A stretch of DNA of 24,593 nucleotides from CAZNKU01 sp045545235 (lineage in GTDB: Bacteria > Bacillota > Clostridia > Monoglobales > Firm-18). The stretch is from assembly GCA_045545235.1 (NCBI GenBank), contig JAZQAN010000001.1:1-24593 (forward strand), written 5' to 3'. Positions 15,176 through 22,818 of the stretch are shown in pieces. The notes below the pieces were generated by a model. The model ran no database searches, was not told the DNA's origin, and saw only the letters and a program-made list of their open reading frames with translations. How positions within the stretch are numbered: position 1 is the stretch's first letter; each line of letters starts with the position of its first letter. The position numbers and the translations under genes were made by a program.

Positions 15176-18141
15176 TATTCCGCCTCCTTAACATTTTCAA
15201 GTTTAACTGCAACACCATAAATAAGCTTTGCAACTTCTTCTCGTGTTGCTTTGTTTACAGGCTTGAATGAACCGTCATCATAACCGTTTATAATATTCAT
15301 ACCCACAAGTTGGAATACTGATGTATAAGCCCAATCAGCAATACTGTTTCTGTCTGTAATTTTAACAGCCGAAACAGTTTCAAAATCTGTCCCTGATGCA
15401 ACAATAGCTCTGTAAAGAATAGTTGCCATTTCCTGTCGTGTAATTTCTGCATTTGGATTAAAGCAGCCATTATTGTCACCATAAATAATTTTATTGTTGT
15501 ATGCAGTAATTAAGTCTTTGTAATACCAGTCATTTACATCTACATCTGCAAATACATTTTCACCGTCAGCCTGTTCGTATTCAAATCCAAAGGTATTTGA
15601 AATAAGCTTAATAAATTCTGCCCTTGTAATTTTATTTTGAGGTTTGAATGTTCCGTCTTCATAACCTGAAATTATATTCTTTGCCACAAGGTACTGAATA
15701 GCTTCATAAGACCATCTGTCAGTTTCCACATCTGCAAAAACAGATGATGTATCCTTCGGAAGTTCTACATTTACCATTTCTTCGTAATCATTTTCGGTAA
15801 CAAAGCTTGTATTTCCTGTGCTTGGACTTACGGGAACAACATAGCCACCTCCGCCGCCGGAGCCACCTGAACCTCCACCGGAACCGCTGCCTGATTCAAC
15901 CCCTTCGGACTCGTCTATATATTCCTTAAGGTCTTCTATTGTTTCAATTTTCCCATTCTTTATATCACTTAACAATTTCTTGTGGAAAGCCGCTGTATTT
16001 ATATCATCATAATGTTCTTTATCATAACCGATTTCATCGACGCATCCGTCGATTACACCACGCAAAACCGTGTAGCCCGAATCTGTAACAGCCTTTTCAA
16101 CAGCTGTCATAACATAGGCTTTCTTAAAATCCTCTCTTAAACCCTTTATATTAGTTGCTTTATAATCCACAAAATTTGCAAGCACATCTTCCTTGTGTTT
16201 TAAATAATACTTATTTTCCAAAGGAAGATTGTAATAATCGTTGTTTGTTGATAAAACACTTTCTACATCTTCAACATCTGTAAGTAAATCTAATTTACCA
16301 ACAACAATTTCAGTGGTATGTGTCTGTATAAATTCCGAAACCTTGTCGGTGGAGGAAAAATCAAACTCACCGTATGAAATCAATCTGTCTGCAAGTGCTG
16401 TAAGCTCCGCATCATCTGTGGGCAAAGTCAAAATATCAATATCCTTTATGTAGGAAAGTGACTCATCACCTGTTGATGTAAATACAGTTTTCAATGCACT
16501 TGAATCTTCATTTTTTACAGCTGTATTTATAGCTCCAAAAACCTTTGCTTTATCTGCAAGGTATTCTGCTTCCTTTCCGTTTTTGATGTAAATTGCCATT
16601 TCGCCGAATGCTTCAACATCAAATGAATATGAAGTTTCTCCATAGCTTACAGTAATTTTGGAAGTACCGCTTGCAAGACCGGTAACAACACCCTCGGAAA
16701 CCGAAACAACAGTTGGCTCTGATGAAGTCCATATAAATTCTGCCATATCATCTACACCGTCAATTTTCGGCATTGCTATAATCTGCGGTTTGCGAAGTTC
16801 AACATCAACCTTAAAGTTATTGTCTGCAACTGCAAGTATGTAAAGGTCGGAATAATCATAACCGTCTGTCATTACAATCTTTTTATAAAGTGTAGTGTCG
16901 TCAAAATTTACCCATTTTCCGTTGCTGTCAAAAACAACTTTTCTTGTAACTGTGTTATCATTTGAATCTGTAAAAGTAAGTTCAACTTCTTTATTTGCAA
17001 GCTCTGTGCAAATAATTCTGCCTATCCGTGCATCTTCAAATTCATTTATCTGCTGATTTGAGGATACGTTTTTATAAAGTACGGTTTTTTCTTCAGTATC
17101 CTTTACCCATTCAGCTGAAACAGAAATACTTTTCGTAATACCATAGCTTTCGCCGGGGAAATATTTTGAATTACCTATTTTCCAGTAAAGGAATTTATAA
17201 CCTTCTTTGCCTCTTGGTTCCGGCAAAGTTATAAAACCGTCATCATCTTCGTCCTCAACCTTCAAAGACTGATTATATGAATCATAGAAGAAAGCTGTTT
17301 TATGTGCCATAACCTCTATTCTGCTTTCCAAAGGCCAGCCTCTGTCCATAAATGCCTGTTTAACAGTATCATTAACAACATATATTTTTGTTGAGCCTTC
17401 CGCTGTAAGACTACCCATACCCTTTGTACCTGTTACAGGGTTAAGACCAACAGAAGTGTTTGAGTTTACGGAAGCATCAAATGAATCTGTACTCAAAAAG
17501 TTTACATTATCTGCAAGAACATACAGTTCTTCAAGATTCTGATTTATGAAAAATGCCGCAAGTCGGATATCTGTCATGGTACTTGGCATAACAAGACTTT
17601 CAAGACCGTCACACTGTCTGAATGCCTGATAAGGCATAGTTGTAAGACCTTCTTCAAGCTCTATTAAATTACCTGTTCCCTTTATAGCACCATTGAATAT
17701 GTTATTTGATGCAGCTATATCTGAAGTAGCAGGAATTCTAACGTACTTGATTCCACTGCTTCCCTGGAAAACCGCTGTTCCGAATTTTATGGCAGCACCG
17801 TCTTCTATAATAACTGCAATAATACCTGTACAGCCTTTAAAGGCGTTGTTTCCCACACTTTTCAAGGTGGCGGAAAGTACAAGCTCACCCTTTAAAGAAG
17901 TATTTCCATTAAAGGCATCTGCCTTTATTGCAGTAACTTTATATTCATCAACACCGTCAGAAACATATGACGGAATAACTAATTCCGTTGCATCATCAGG
18001 TATTTCCGAAACGCCTGTTATTGTGGCTTCGGTACCGCTTATGGTATATGTAAAAACATATTCATCAGCAGCGTATACTGTAAATCCTGCCGAAACAACC
18101 AAAAGTGTCAGTATAAGGATTATTGCAGCAAATCTCTTCAT
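15175..18141 (-). CDS. SLH-anchored BspA-like LRR_5 surface protein with Ig-like module (988 aa)
   Basis: Domains in order are: signal peptide (1-24); LRR_5 repeats (about 60-215, e.g. VGNNAFKGC and YQAFRQC); a Listeria-Bacteroides type repeat (about 282-346, GYKFLYW to AEW); a discoidin-like beta region (about 355-450); a BIG2-like Ig domain (about 455-512, SEPTVVSVSEGVVTGLASG); a helical region of unknown type (about 515-748); a Gly/Ser linker (751-766); and three SLH repeats (about 801-980; ITRAEF, ITRQEM, ATREEV). There is no catalytic domain, so it likely presents binding modules on the wall. The ATG at 18141 has AGGAGAG about 8 bases upstream. It is the first gene of the surface run and its stop overlaps the next start. 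The same LRR, repeat and BIG2 modules occur in the 1616-aa protein, so the two were probably built from a common set. Confidence 0.85.
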   Translation of the reverse strand: MKRFAAIILILTLLVVSAGFTVYAADEYVFTYTISGTEATITGVSEIPDDATELVIPSYVSDGVDEYKVTAIKADAFNGNTSLKGELVLSATLKSVGNNAFKGCTGIIAVIIEDGAAIKFGTAVFQGSSGIKYVRIPATSDIAASNNIFNGAIKGTGNLIELEEGLTTMPYQAFRQCDGLESLVMPSTMTDIRLAAFFINQNLEELYVLADNVNFLSTDSFDASVNSNTSVGLNPVTGTKGMGSLTAEGSTKIYVVNDTVKQAFMDRGWPLESRIEVMAHKTAFFYDSYNQSLKVEDEDDDGFITLPEPRGKEGYKFLYWKIGNSKYFPGESYGITKSISVSAEWVKDTEEKTVLYKNVSSNQQINEFEDARIGRIICTELANKEVELTFTDSNDNTVTRKVVFDSNGKWVNFDDTTLYKKIVMTDGYDYSDLYILAVADNNFKVDVELRKPQIIAMPKIDGVDDMAEFIWTSSEPTVVSVSEGVVTGLASGTSKITVSYGETSYSFDVEAFGEMAIYIKNGKEAEYLADKAKVFGAINTAVKNEDSSALKTVFTSTGDESLSYIKDIDILTLPTDDAELTALADRLISYGEFDFSSTDKVSEFIQTHTTEIVVGKLDLLTDVEDVESVLSTNNDYYNLPLENKYYLKHKEDVLANFVDYKATNIKGLREDFKKAYVMTAVEKAVTDSGYTVLRGVIDGCVDEIGYDKEHYDDINTAAFHKKLLSDIKNGKIETIEDLKEYIDESEGVESGSGSGGGSGGSGGGGGYVVPVSPSTGNTSFVTENDYEEMVNVELPKDTSSVFADVETDRWSYEAIQYLVAKNIISGYEDGTFKPQNKITRAEFIKLISNTFGFEYEQADGENVFADVDVNDWYYKDLITAYNNKIIYGDNNGCFNPNAEITRQEMATILYRAIVASGTDFETVSAVKITDRNSIADWAYTSVFQLVGMNIINGYDDGSFKPVNKATREEVAKLIYGVAVKLENVKEAE

Positions 18142-18180
18142 AAGTTCACTCTCCTGTTTTATATGAATTTAAAAGTTATA

Positions 18181-18245
18181 TAAAAGGCCGACGGAGTATT
18201 TTATCTGAATTAAATTTTAACTATAGGGGGTATAGTTGTCGGCCT
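18181..18245 (-). terminator. Terminator or attenuator hairpin between the GH39 gene and the surface operon
   Basis: On the minus strand AGGCCGAC (18245-18238) pairs with GTCGGCCT (18192-18185) and is followed by TTTTATA. Nested inside is a second perfect hairpin, AACTATA-CCCCC-TATAGTT (18237-18219). The GC-rich outer stem plus T-run resembles an intrinsic terminator, 60 bases after the GH39 stop and about 40 bases before the first surface-protein start. The 45-base loop is large for a plain terminator, which allows an attenuator or regulatory leader instead. Confidence 0.6.
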
Positions 18246-18304
18246 CTTATTACAACCGAAAATATCAGAAAGTATAATATGCGATAAAACAAAGTTCCTG
18301 AATA

Positions 18305-19849
18305 TTATTCTTTGATAAGTTCAATCATTGATACAGAGTTTTTAGTCATAACAATTGCTTCATCATAACAACCGTCAAGTTCAACCTTTTCTTCAGGATA
18401 CAAAAGTGAAAGCTCACCTTTTGTCATAATTTCTTCTTTTTCAGTTCTTACTACGTTAGCAGGCTTGCCAAGACACTTCCATGCACCGTAAGAATTACTG
18501 ATGTGTTCGTCTATTCTGTAATGTTTAAGTATGTATTTACCTTCAACGCCTTTTATTTTAACGTGTATCCTCTTTGTATCAAGAGGTTTTAGAACTTCAT
18601 CAATCATATAGTAAACTGCGATTTTAACATTTCCGTTTTCGTCAACGGTAGGTATAACGCCAATGTGTTCGTCACTTTCATCCATTTCAACTTCAACAAC
18701 ATTTTCACCAAGCTTTGCCGCAAGTGCATAGGCATTGTAAATAGGTTTTTTGTAGTTACTCAAAGTGAAGAAACTTCTGAATCCGTCAAAGTCTTTAATT
18801 GATTCATGTTGACCGGAAAGGCAAATCATCATTCTCGAAATTTTATCAAGCTTTTCGTCATTCATAACTCTATCAATAAGCTTGAAAAGAAATGCTGAAA
18901 AATATTCACATTCTCTGAAAATCATAATAGGGTCTTTGTCTGCCGAAATAAATCCACCGCCTGAAGCACCCCATTCATCAACCAACACTTCCTTGTCGCC
19001 AAATCCGTATCTTCTGTACATATCAGTAAGTGTGTGTAATCTTTGAATGATATTGTCAGGACTCATAAATGTTTTGTTTGGCAAGCCTGAATATAGTCCC
19101 TGTGAATAAACGTGAATTGAGAAGAAGTCTATTCTTGTACCCTTTTCTCCTGTAACACTGTTTATGCCGTCTGCAAAGTGCTGAACAAAAGTTTCGATAA
19201 ATCTGTCACTGCCTGCCGCTGACGGTCCACCGACCTTAACCTTGTCACAAGCTCTATGTACACCATACTGGAAATAATCGTAAAGCTTTATGTATTCATC
19301 AACCTTGTCGGTAAGACCAAGTCTGTCATACTCACCGTTGCCCATTCTGTTAAGCCAGTATCCACCGTCCGGCTCATTCCAGCAATGGAAATACCAGCTT
19401 GAAACTTCCTCAACTCCATATCTTTCAACAAGGTGCTTTGTGTACTGATAACAAATTTCTGCCCAATCATTATAATCGGCAGGTGCAGAGCTGTTTACAC
19501 ATTTTGTCTTGTATCTGTTAAGACCGGAATTAAAGTACGGGTCTGAAGCAATGCAAGGTGGCATAAAGTTAAAACATATTAAAAGCTTGAAACCTTTTGA
19601 CATAAGATAATCTATTCTTTCGTCAGTAAGTGTATAATCGTAGCAAAGATTACCTTCACTGTCCTTTGTAACAATATCCTCAAACATAGAATACATTCTT
19701 ATGTATTTTGCAACATTATCCTTTGCAATATTATCAAGAACAAACTGTCCCCACATATCCTCGATAGCGTCTGTCGGATGAAAGTGAATATTGTTCCAGA
19801 AATTCTCAACCTTTCTTATTTGTTTAGATGCATCAACTGTAATTTTCAT
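18305..19849 (-). CDS. GH39-like glycoside hydrolase, cytoplasmic (514 aa)
   Basis: This is a clan GH-A retaining glycosidase resembling GH39 beta-xylosidases. WYFHCWNEPD carries the acid/base at E159 and VLVDEWGAS the nucleophile at E292. The N-terminal FWNNIHFHP, the RMYSMF and the FSIHVYS segments also fit GH39. A beta-sandwich accessory domain follows (about 375-514). Length is normal for the family. There is no signal peptide, so it should act on imported oligosaccharides. The start is ATG 19849, because AAGGAGT lies 6 bases upstream; an ATG at 19873 lies upstream of that site and has no RBS of its own. The gene is divergent from an AraC regulator and is followed by a terminator-like hairpin, then the surface operon. 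Substrate could be beta-xyloside or a related uronate/arabinoside; the sequence alone does not decide. Confidence 0.88.
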   Translation of the reverse strand: MKITVDASKQIRKVENFWNNIHFHPTDAIEDMWGQFVLDNIAKDNVAKYIRMYSMFEDIVTKDSEGNLCYDYTLTDERIDYLMSKGFKLLICFNFMPPCIASDPYFNSGLNRYKTKCVNSSAPADYNDWAEICYQYTKHLVERYGVEEVSSWYFHCWNEPDGGYWLNRMGNGEYDRLGLTDKVDEYIKLYDYFQYGVHRACDKVKVGGPSAAGSDRFIETFVQHFADGINSVTGEKGTRIDFFSIHVYSQGLYSGLPNKTFMSPDNIIQRLHTLTDMYRRYGFGDKEVLVDEWGASGGGFISADKDPIMIFRECEYFSAFLFKLIDRVMNDEKLDKISRMMICLSGQHESIKDFDGFRSFFTLSNYKKPIYNAYALAAKLGENVVEVEMDESDEHIGVIPTVDENGNVKIAVYYMIDEVLKPLDTKRIHVKIKGVEGKYILKHYRIDEHISNSYGAWKCLGKPANVVRTEKEEIMTKGELSLLYPEEKVELDGCYDEAIVMTKNSVSMIELIKE

Positions 19850-19855
19850 AGTCAA

Positions 19856-19862
19856 ACTCCTT
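19856..19862 (-). promoter_or_regulatory. Ribosome binding site setting the GH39 start at 19849
   Basis: AAGGAGT lies 6 bases upstream of ATG 19849 and within the extra codons that a start at 19873 would give, so it decides the start. Confidence 0.7.
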
Positions 19863-19880
19863 AAAAATTGCATTAAAATC

Positions 19881-19922
19881 GTATTATATTTTCATAATAC
19901 AACAATCTACCTATAAATACAA
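19881..19922 (-). promoter_or_regulatory. Probable GH39 promoter with overlapping inverted repeat
   Basis: On the minus strand TTGTAT (19922-19917), a 17-base gap and TATTAT (19899-19894) form a moderate sigma-70-type promoter upstream of the GH39 RBS. The -10 lies in one arm of a perfect 7-base inverted repeat, GTATTAT-N6-ATAATAC (19881-19900), which may be an operator. A second TATAAT occurs inside the same repeat (19888-19883) without a good -35. Confidence 0.4.
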
Positions 19923-19960
19923 TGTAAAATTAAACCATTTTTTATAATATTGGCTCATGT

Positions 19961-19989
19961 TTGACAGACCACAATATATTGTGTATAAT
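19961..19989 (+). promoter_or_regulatory. Consensus sigma-70 promoter of the first AraC regulator, with palindrome in the spacer
   Basis: TTGACA (19961-19966), a 17-base spacer and TATAAT (19984-19989) match the consensus exactly. The ATG at 20007 is 17 bases after the -10, with GAGGTGAT between. The spacer contains the perfect palindrome CACAATATATTGTG (19970-19983), a candidate repressor or autoregulation site. Confidence 0.8.
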
Positions 19990-20006
19990 AAAAACGAGGT
20001 GATTAT

Positions 20007-20795
20007 ATGAACAATCTGATAAATCTCGATAACATCAATATTTCCATAACAAAAGTACGCTCATTTGAATACAGAAAGAGAAAAACATCTTTCGTTTATG
20101 AAGATAATTGCCGTGAAAATTACGGACTTGTTTTTGTTGAAAATGGTTCGCTGATTCACAACAAAAAAGGCAGACTTACCAAAATCGAAAAAGGGGATAT
20201 TTTACTTTTAAAAAAAGGGGAAGCTTATTCAATGTCTGACAACCCGAATTCCAAAGAAGATTACTATGCATATTACATACTTTCCTTTGATATTGATAAC
20301 AAAACAATACCCTATATAAAACGTGTAACAAATACAAGTCACTATGAAAAATTCCTGGATCTTTTCAAGGAAGGGAGGCGCTGTACGCTTAAAATGAGCA
20401 CAGCTCACAATATAAACATAAAACGCATAGTGTATGAAATATTGTACAATCTTTATCTTGAATATTACACCGATTATACCGTATCAAATTCTATTGAAAA
20501 TATTGAAAAGGCAAAAAATCATATAAACGAAAATTACAGAAATAAAATTTCGATAGAGCAACTTGCAAAAATTTCAGGCTTCAGCAGGTCACATTTTAAA
20601 AGACTTTTTACAAAGCACTACGAAATGGCACCAAGCGATTATATAACCACGGTAAGGATTGACAGAGCAAAAACAATGCTTAAGGCAAAAATATTCACTC
20701 TTGGAGAAATAGCCGAAGAATGCGGTTTTTCCAACGAATACTACTTTTCTCAAGTATTCAAGAAAATTGTCGGCTGTTCTCCAAGAAAATATTAA
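20007..20795 (+). CDS. AraC-family transcriptional regulator (262 aa)
   Basis: The N-terminal half is a cupin-like sensor domain (about 20-100; KGDILLLKKGEAY is the typical turn). The C-terminal DNA-binding domain has two helix-turn-helix units, about 181-225 (ISIEQLAKISGFSRSHFKRLF) and about 230-262 (FTLGEIAEECGFSNEYYFSQVFKK), ending at SPRKY as is usual. The start at ATG 20007 follows GAGGTGAT. It is divergent from the GH39 gene with a 157-base shared control region, so it most likely activates that gene and possibly the surface operon beyond. The inducer is probably a sugar from the target polysaccharide; that is inference from family and position. The gene ends only 4 bases from the convergent BNR gene. 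Confidence 0.92.
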   Translation: MNNLINLDNINISITKVRSFEYRKRKTSFVYEDNCRENYGLVFVENGSLIHNKKGRLTKIEKGDILLLKKGEAYSMSDNPNSKEDYYAYYILSFDIDNKTIPYIKRVTNTSHYEKFLDLFKEGRRCTLKMSTAHNINIKRIVYEILYNLYLEYYTDYTVSNSIENIEKAKNHINENYRNKISIEQLAKISGFSRSHFKRLFTKHYEMAPSDYITTVRIDRAKTMLKAKIFTLGEIAEECGFSNEYYFSQVFKKIVGCSPRKY

Positions 20796-20799
20796 AAAA

Positions 20800-21870
20800 T
20801 CAGTTTATGCAGTTTAATTCAAATATGTAATCAGGATTTTTAATATCATCCTCTGTAAATGAAGTAAACATAATTTTACCATTTGGTATACGATTTTTGT
20901 CGTATACCAGGTAAATTATTCCGTTATAAAAATCAACATCGGGATACGATATGTTCGGATATGTATCTATACATCGTTTATATTTCCAGGTTTTTCCGTC
21001 ATCCTCTGAAAGATATACCGTCATATTGGTTCTGGAAAATTTGTGGTCGTTATTCACAAGCAGCACATTGCCGGATGGTGTTTTTGACACAAAAAATCTT
21101 GTACATGGACTATCAATACCGGATGGAACAGCACAAGACCAGGTGATACCATTATCTGCAGAAATACTCTCAGCCAATTCACCGGTATATGTGCGAGCGA
21201 ACATTTTTATACTGCCGTCCTGCAATTGGTACGCCATACTCTCATCAAAAGGCGTAGATATTTTTTGTGCCCCGCTGTGCCTTGTAAAAGTTTCTCCGCA
21301 ATCATCAGATATTGAGTATTCATAGTTGTAAGAGTCCTGAGAATAGTTAAAAAGTATCCACCTTCCACTTTTGGTACACAGGGGTTTACAACGTAAAAAC
21401 CCCTTGCCTATACATCTTGGCTCGGAAAAAGTCGGTGTGTCACTGTCAGGATTGTCGCATACAATCATCCACTGTGCGTGTGCTTCGTCAGTAAATAAAT
21501 AACCATCACAGTAATATCCCACCTTACCGGGACCTGCTTTTTCAACATCGTTTTGCACCCAAAAAACAAACAATCTGCCGTCGGGAGCAACCCAAAGCTG
21601 TATATCAAGAGCCTGTATCAAATGCTCACGACTACCGGGTATTACCAGTATAGGCTCAGACCATGTCTTTCCACAGTCATCACTGTATTTAAGCAGATTA
21701 TAGTTATCTATATGTGGCTCACGAATTCCTCCGGTATACCATCCGACATATATTCTTCCACCATTTGTGATAGCGATAGTTGGGCACCCCTCCCATTGGC
21801 GGATATCCTTGTCAAATCTGCCGTCATATGGAGGTAAAATTACCTGTGTGTATTTTCTTGCATTACTCAT
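20800..21870 (-). CDS. BNR/Asp-box sialidase-like beta-propeller protein, cytoplasmic (356 aa)
   Basis: Four Asp-boxes of the form S-x-D-x-G-x-T-W/F are visible: SDDCGKTW (63-70), SDDCGETF (188-195), SADNGITW (237-244) and SEDDGKTW (288-295). They mark a sialidase-like six-bladed propeller. The classic FRIP sialidase motif is not seen and there is no signal peptide, so a secreted sialidase is unlikely. ATG 21870 is preferred (GGGAG about 8 bases upstream) over ATG 21891, which has no RBS. It overlaps the end of dgoK by 8 bases, indicating translational coupling. As the third gene of an operon with DgoK and a keto-deoxy-phosphosugar aldolase, it may hydrolyse or cleave an imported oligosaccharide that yields their substrate. 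Some propeller-fold proteins are polysaccharide lyases, so both reactions are possible. Confidence 0.82.
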   Translation of the reverse strand: MSNARKYTQVILPPYDGRFDKDIRQWEGCPTIAITNGGRIYVGWYTGGIREPHIDNYNLLKYSDDCGKTWSEPILVIPGSREHLIQALDIQLWVAPDGRLFVFWVQNDVEKAGPGKVGYYCDGYLFTDEAHAQWMIVCDNPDSDTPTFSEPRCIGKGFLRCKPLCTKSGRWILFNYSQDSYNYEYSISDDCGETFTRHSGAQKISTPFDESMAYQLQDGSIKMFARTYTGELAESISADNGITWSCAVPSGIDSPCTRFFVSKTPSGNVLLVNNDHKFSRTNMTVYLSEDDGKTWKYKRCIDTYPNISYPDVDFYNGIIYLVYDKNRIPNGKIMFTSFTEDDIKNPDYIFELNCIN

Positions 21871-22813
21871 ACTCTTTCTCCCTGTATTCATATATTTTTA
21901 TTATTCCGTATGTTGCCGCATTGGCTGATAAATGGTCACTTACAGCAACAACTTCTTTTTGCGAGTTCTTTCTTATAAGATACTCCATAGGGAGGCGCAA
22001 CTGTTTTTTACCTCCTATTATTACTTTTTTCACATTGAATTTTATAATATTGTTTATTTCACTGCACATTGCCGCGCCTACAAAAAAAGATGTGCATTGT
22101 TCTGCTGAATATTCAAAAAACTTTTTAAGTGTCCGAACCTTAAAAAATGCCGCATTTATACCTTTTGTACAGCAGTATTCGTATCCTGCCTGCAGTGCAG
22201 TAAAATCGACCTCATCACATTCAAGCCTGATTATATCCTTTAGGATGGTATTATTTGCCACCGCTTCTATAAGTTCTCCGGTAAATTCAGTATGAAAATC
22301 ACATATTCTGCCTATTTCATCTGTCAGTATGTGCTTTGAGTGAGACCCCGGCAGTATGTACAAACAATTATTTCCAAATTGATGAGTCAAGCCTGCAATC
22401 TCCGTTTCCTCGCCACGTATCACATCTGCACTGATTGGTGAAGCACAATCTGTTTTTACTCCCCTTATAAACACAAAGGGTATGGAAGATATATCATCCA
22501 TATATGTCTGATGCATAGTGTTGTGCAGTTTTTCTATACCGGTCGGCAAATCCGTATGCGGAAGTTCGCACAAACCATATTCCGACGTAATCATACCCGA
22601 ACAAAGTATGCAGCATATATCGCTTTCATTTTTGTGGTTATTATTAAGCAAAGTTTTTATGGCAGTTTTTATTTGTCTGTTGTATTCCTCGTTATCGTCG
22701 GTATTGTGTTTTACTCCAACACCAAGACTAACAGTGTCGACAATTGTTCCCTCCAATACAAGCTTCACTCTGGTATTGGTGGTCCCTCCGTCTATGGTTA
22801 TGTAACTTGCCAA
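21863..22813 (-). CDS. dgoK: 2-dehydro-3-deoxygalactonokinase (DgoK family, 316 aa)
   Basis: This ATP-dependent kinase would phosphorylate 2-keto-3-deoxy-galactonate at C6. An ASKHA-type phosphate loop IDGGTTNTR (7-15) opens the protein. DVIRGEETE (130-138), LPGSHSKH (154-161) and FHTEFTGEL (173-181) match the signature segments of DgoK (MRGEET, LPGTHSK, TGEL). Length fits the family. The start is TTG 22813, served by AGGAGGT that is also the last two Arg codons and stop of the aldolase gene. The product would be cleaved by that aldolase to pyruvate and glyceraldehyde 3-phosphate. No galactonate dehydratase is nearby, so the 2-keto-3-deoxy acid may come from a uronate or anhydrogalactose route encoded elsewhere. 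Activity on the gluconate epimer cannot be excluded. Confidence 0.88.
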   Translation of the reverse strand: MASYITIDGGTTNTRVKLVLEGTIVDTVSLGVGVKHNTDDNEEYNRQIKTAIKTLLNNNHKNESDICCILCSGMITSEYGLCELPHTDLPTGIEKLHNTMHQTYMDDISSIPFVFIRGVKTDCASPISADVIRGEETEIAGLTHQFGNNCLYILPGSHSKHILTDEIGRICDFHTEFTGELIEAVANNTILKDIIRLECDEVDFTALQAGYEYCCTKGINAAFFKVRTLKKFFEYSAEQCTSFFVGAAMCSEINNIIKFNVKKVIIGGKKQLRLPMEYLIRKNSQKEVVAVSDHLSANAATYGIIKIYEYREKEYE

Positions 22814-22818
22814 TATTT

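Noticed and set aside
15845..15895. Short GC-rich repetitive stretch
   Set aside because: It encodes the Gly/Ser linker of the SLH-LRR protein and is explained by coding, not by a DNA repeat element.
17693..18166. 157-codon plus-strand reading opposite the first surface gene
   Set aside because: It mirrors the LRR and signal-peptide codons of the real gene and has no RBS.
20951..21325. 124-codon plus-strand reading within the BNR gene
   Set aside because: It is antisense to the Asp-box repeats and shows no recognisable features.
20800..21870. Genuine secreted sialidase
   Set aside because: Asp-boxes are present, but there is no signal peptide and the FRIP motif and arginine triad of GH33 are not evident.
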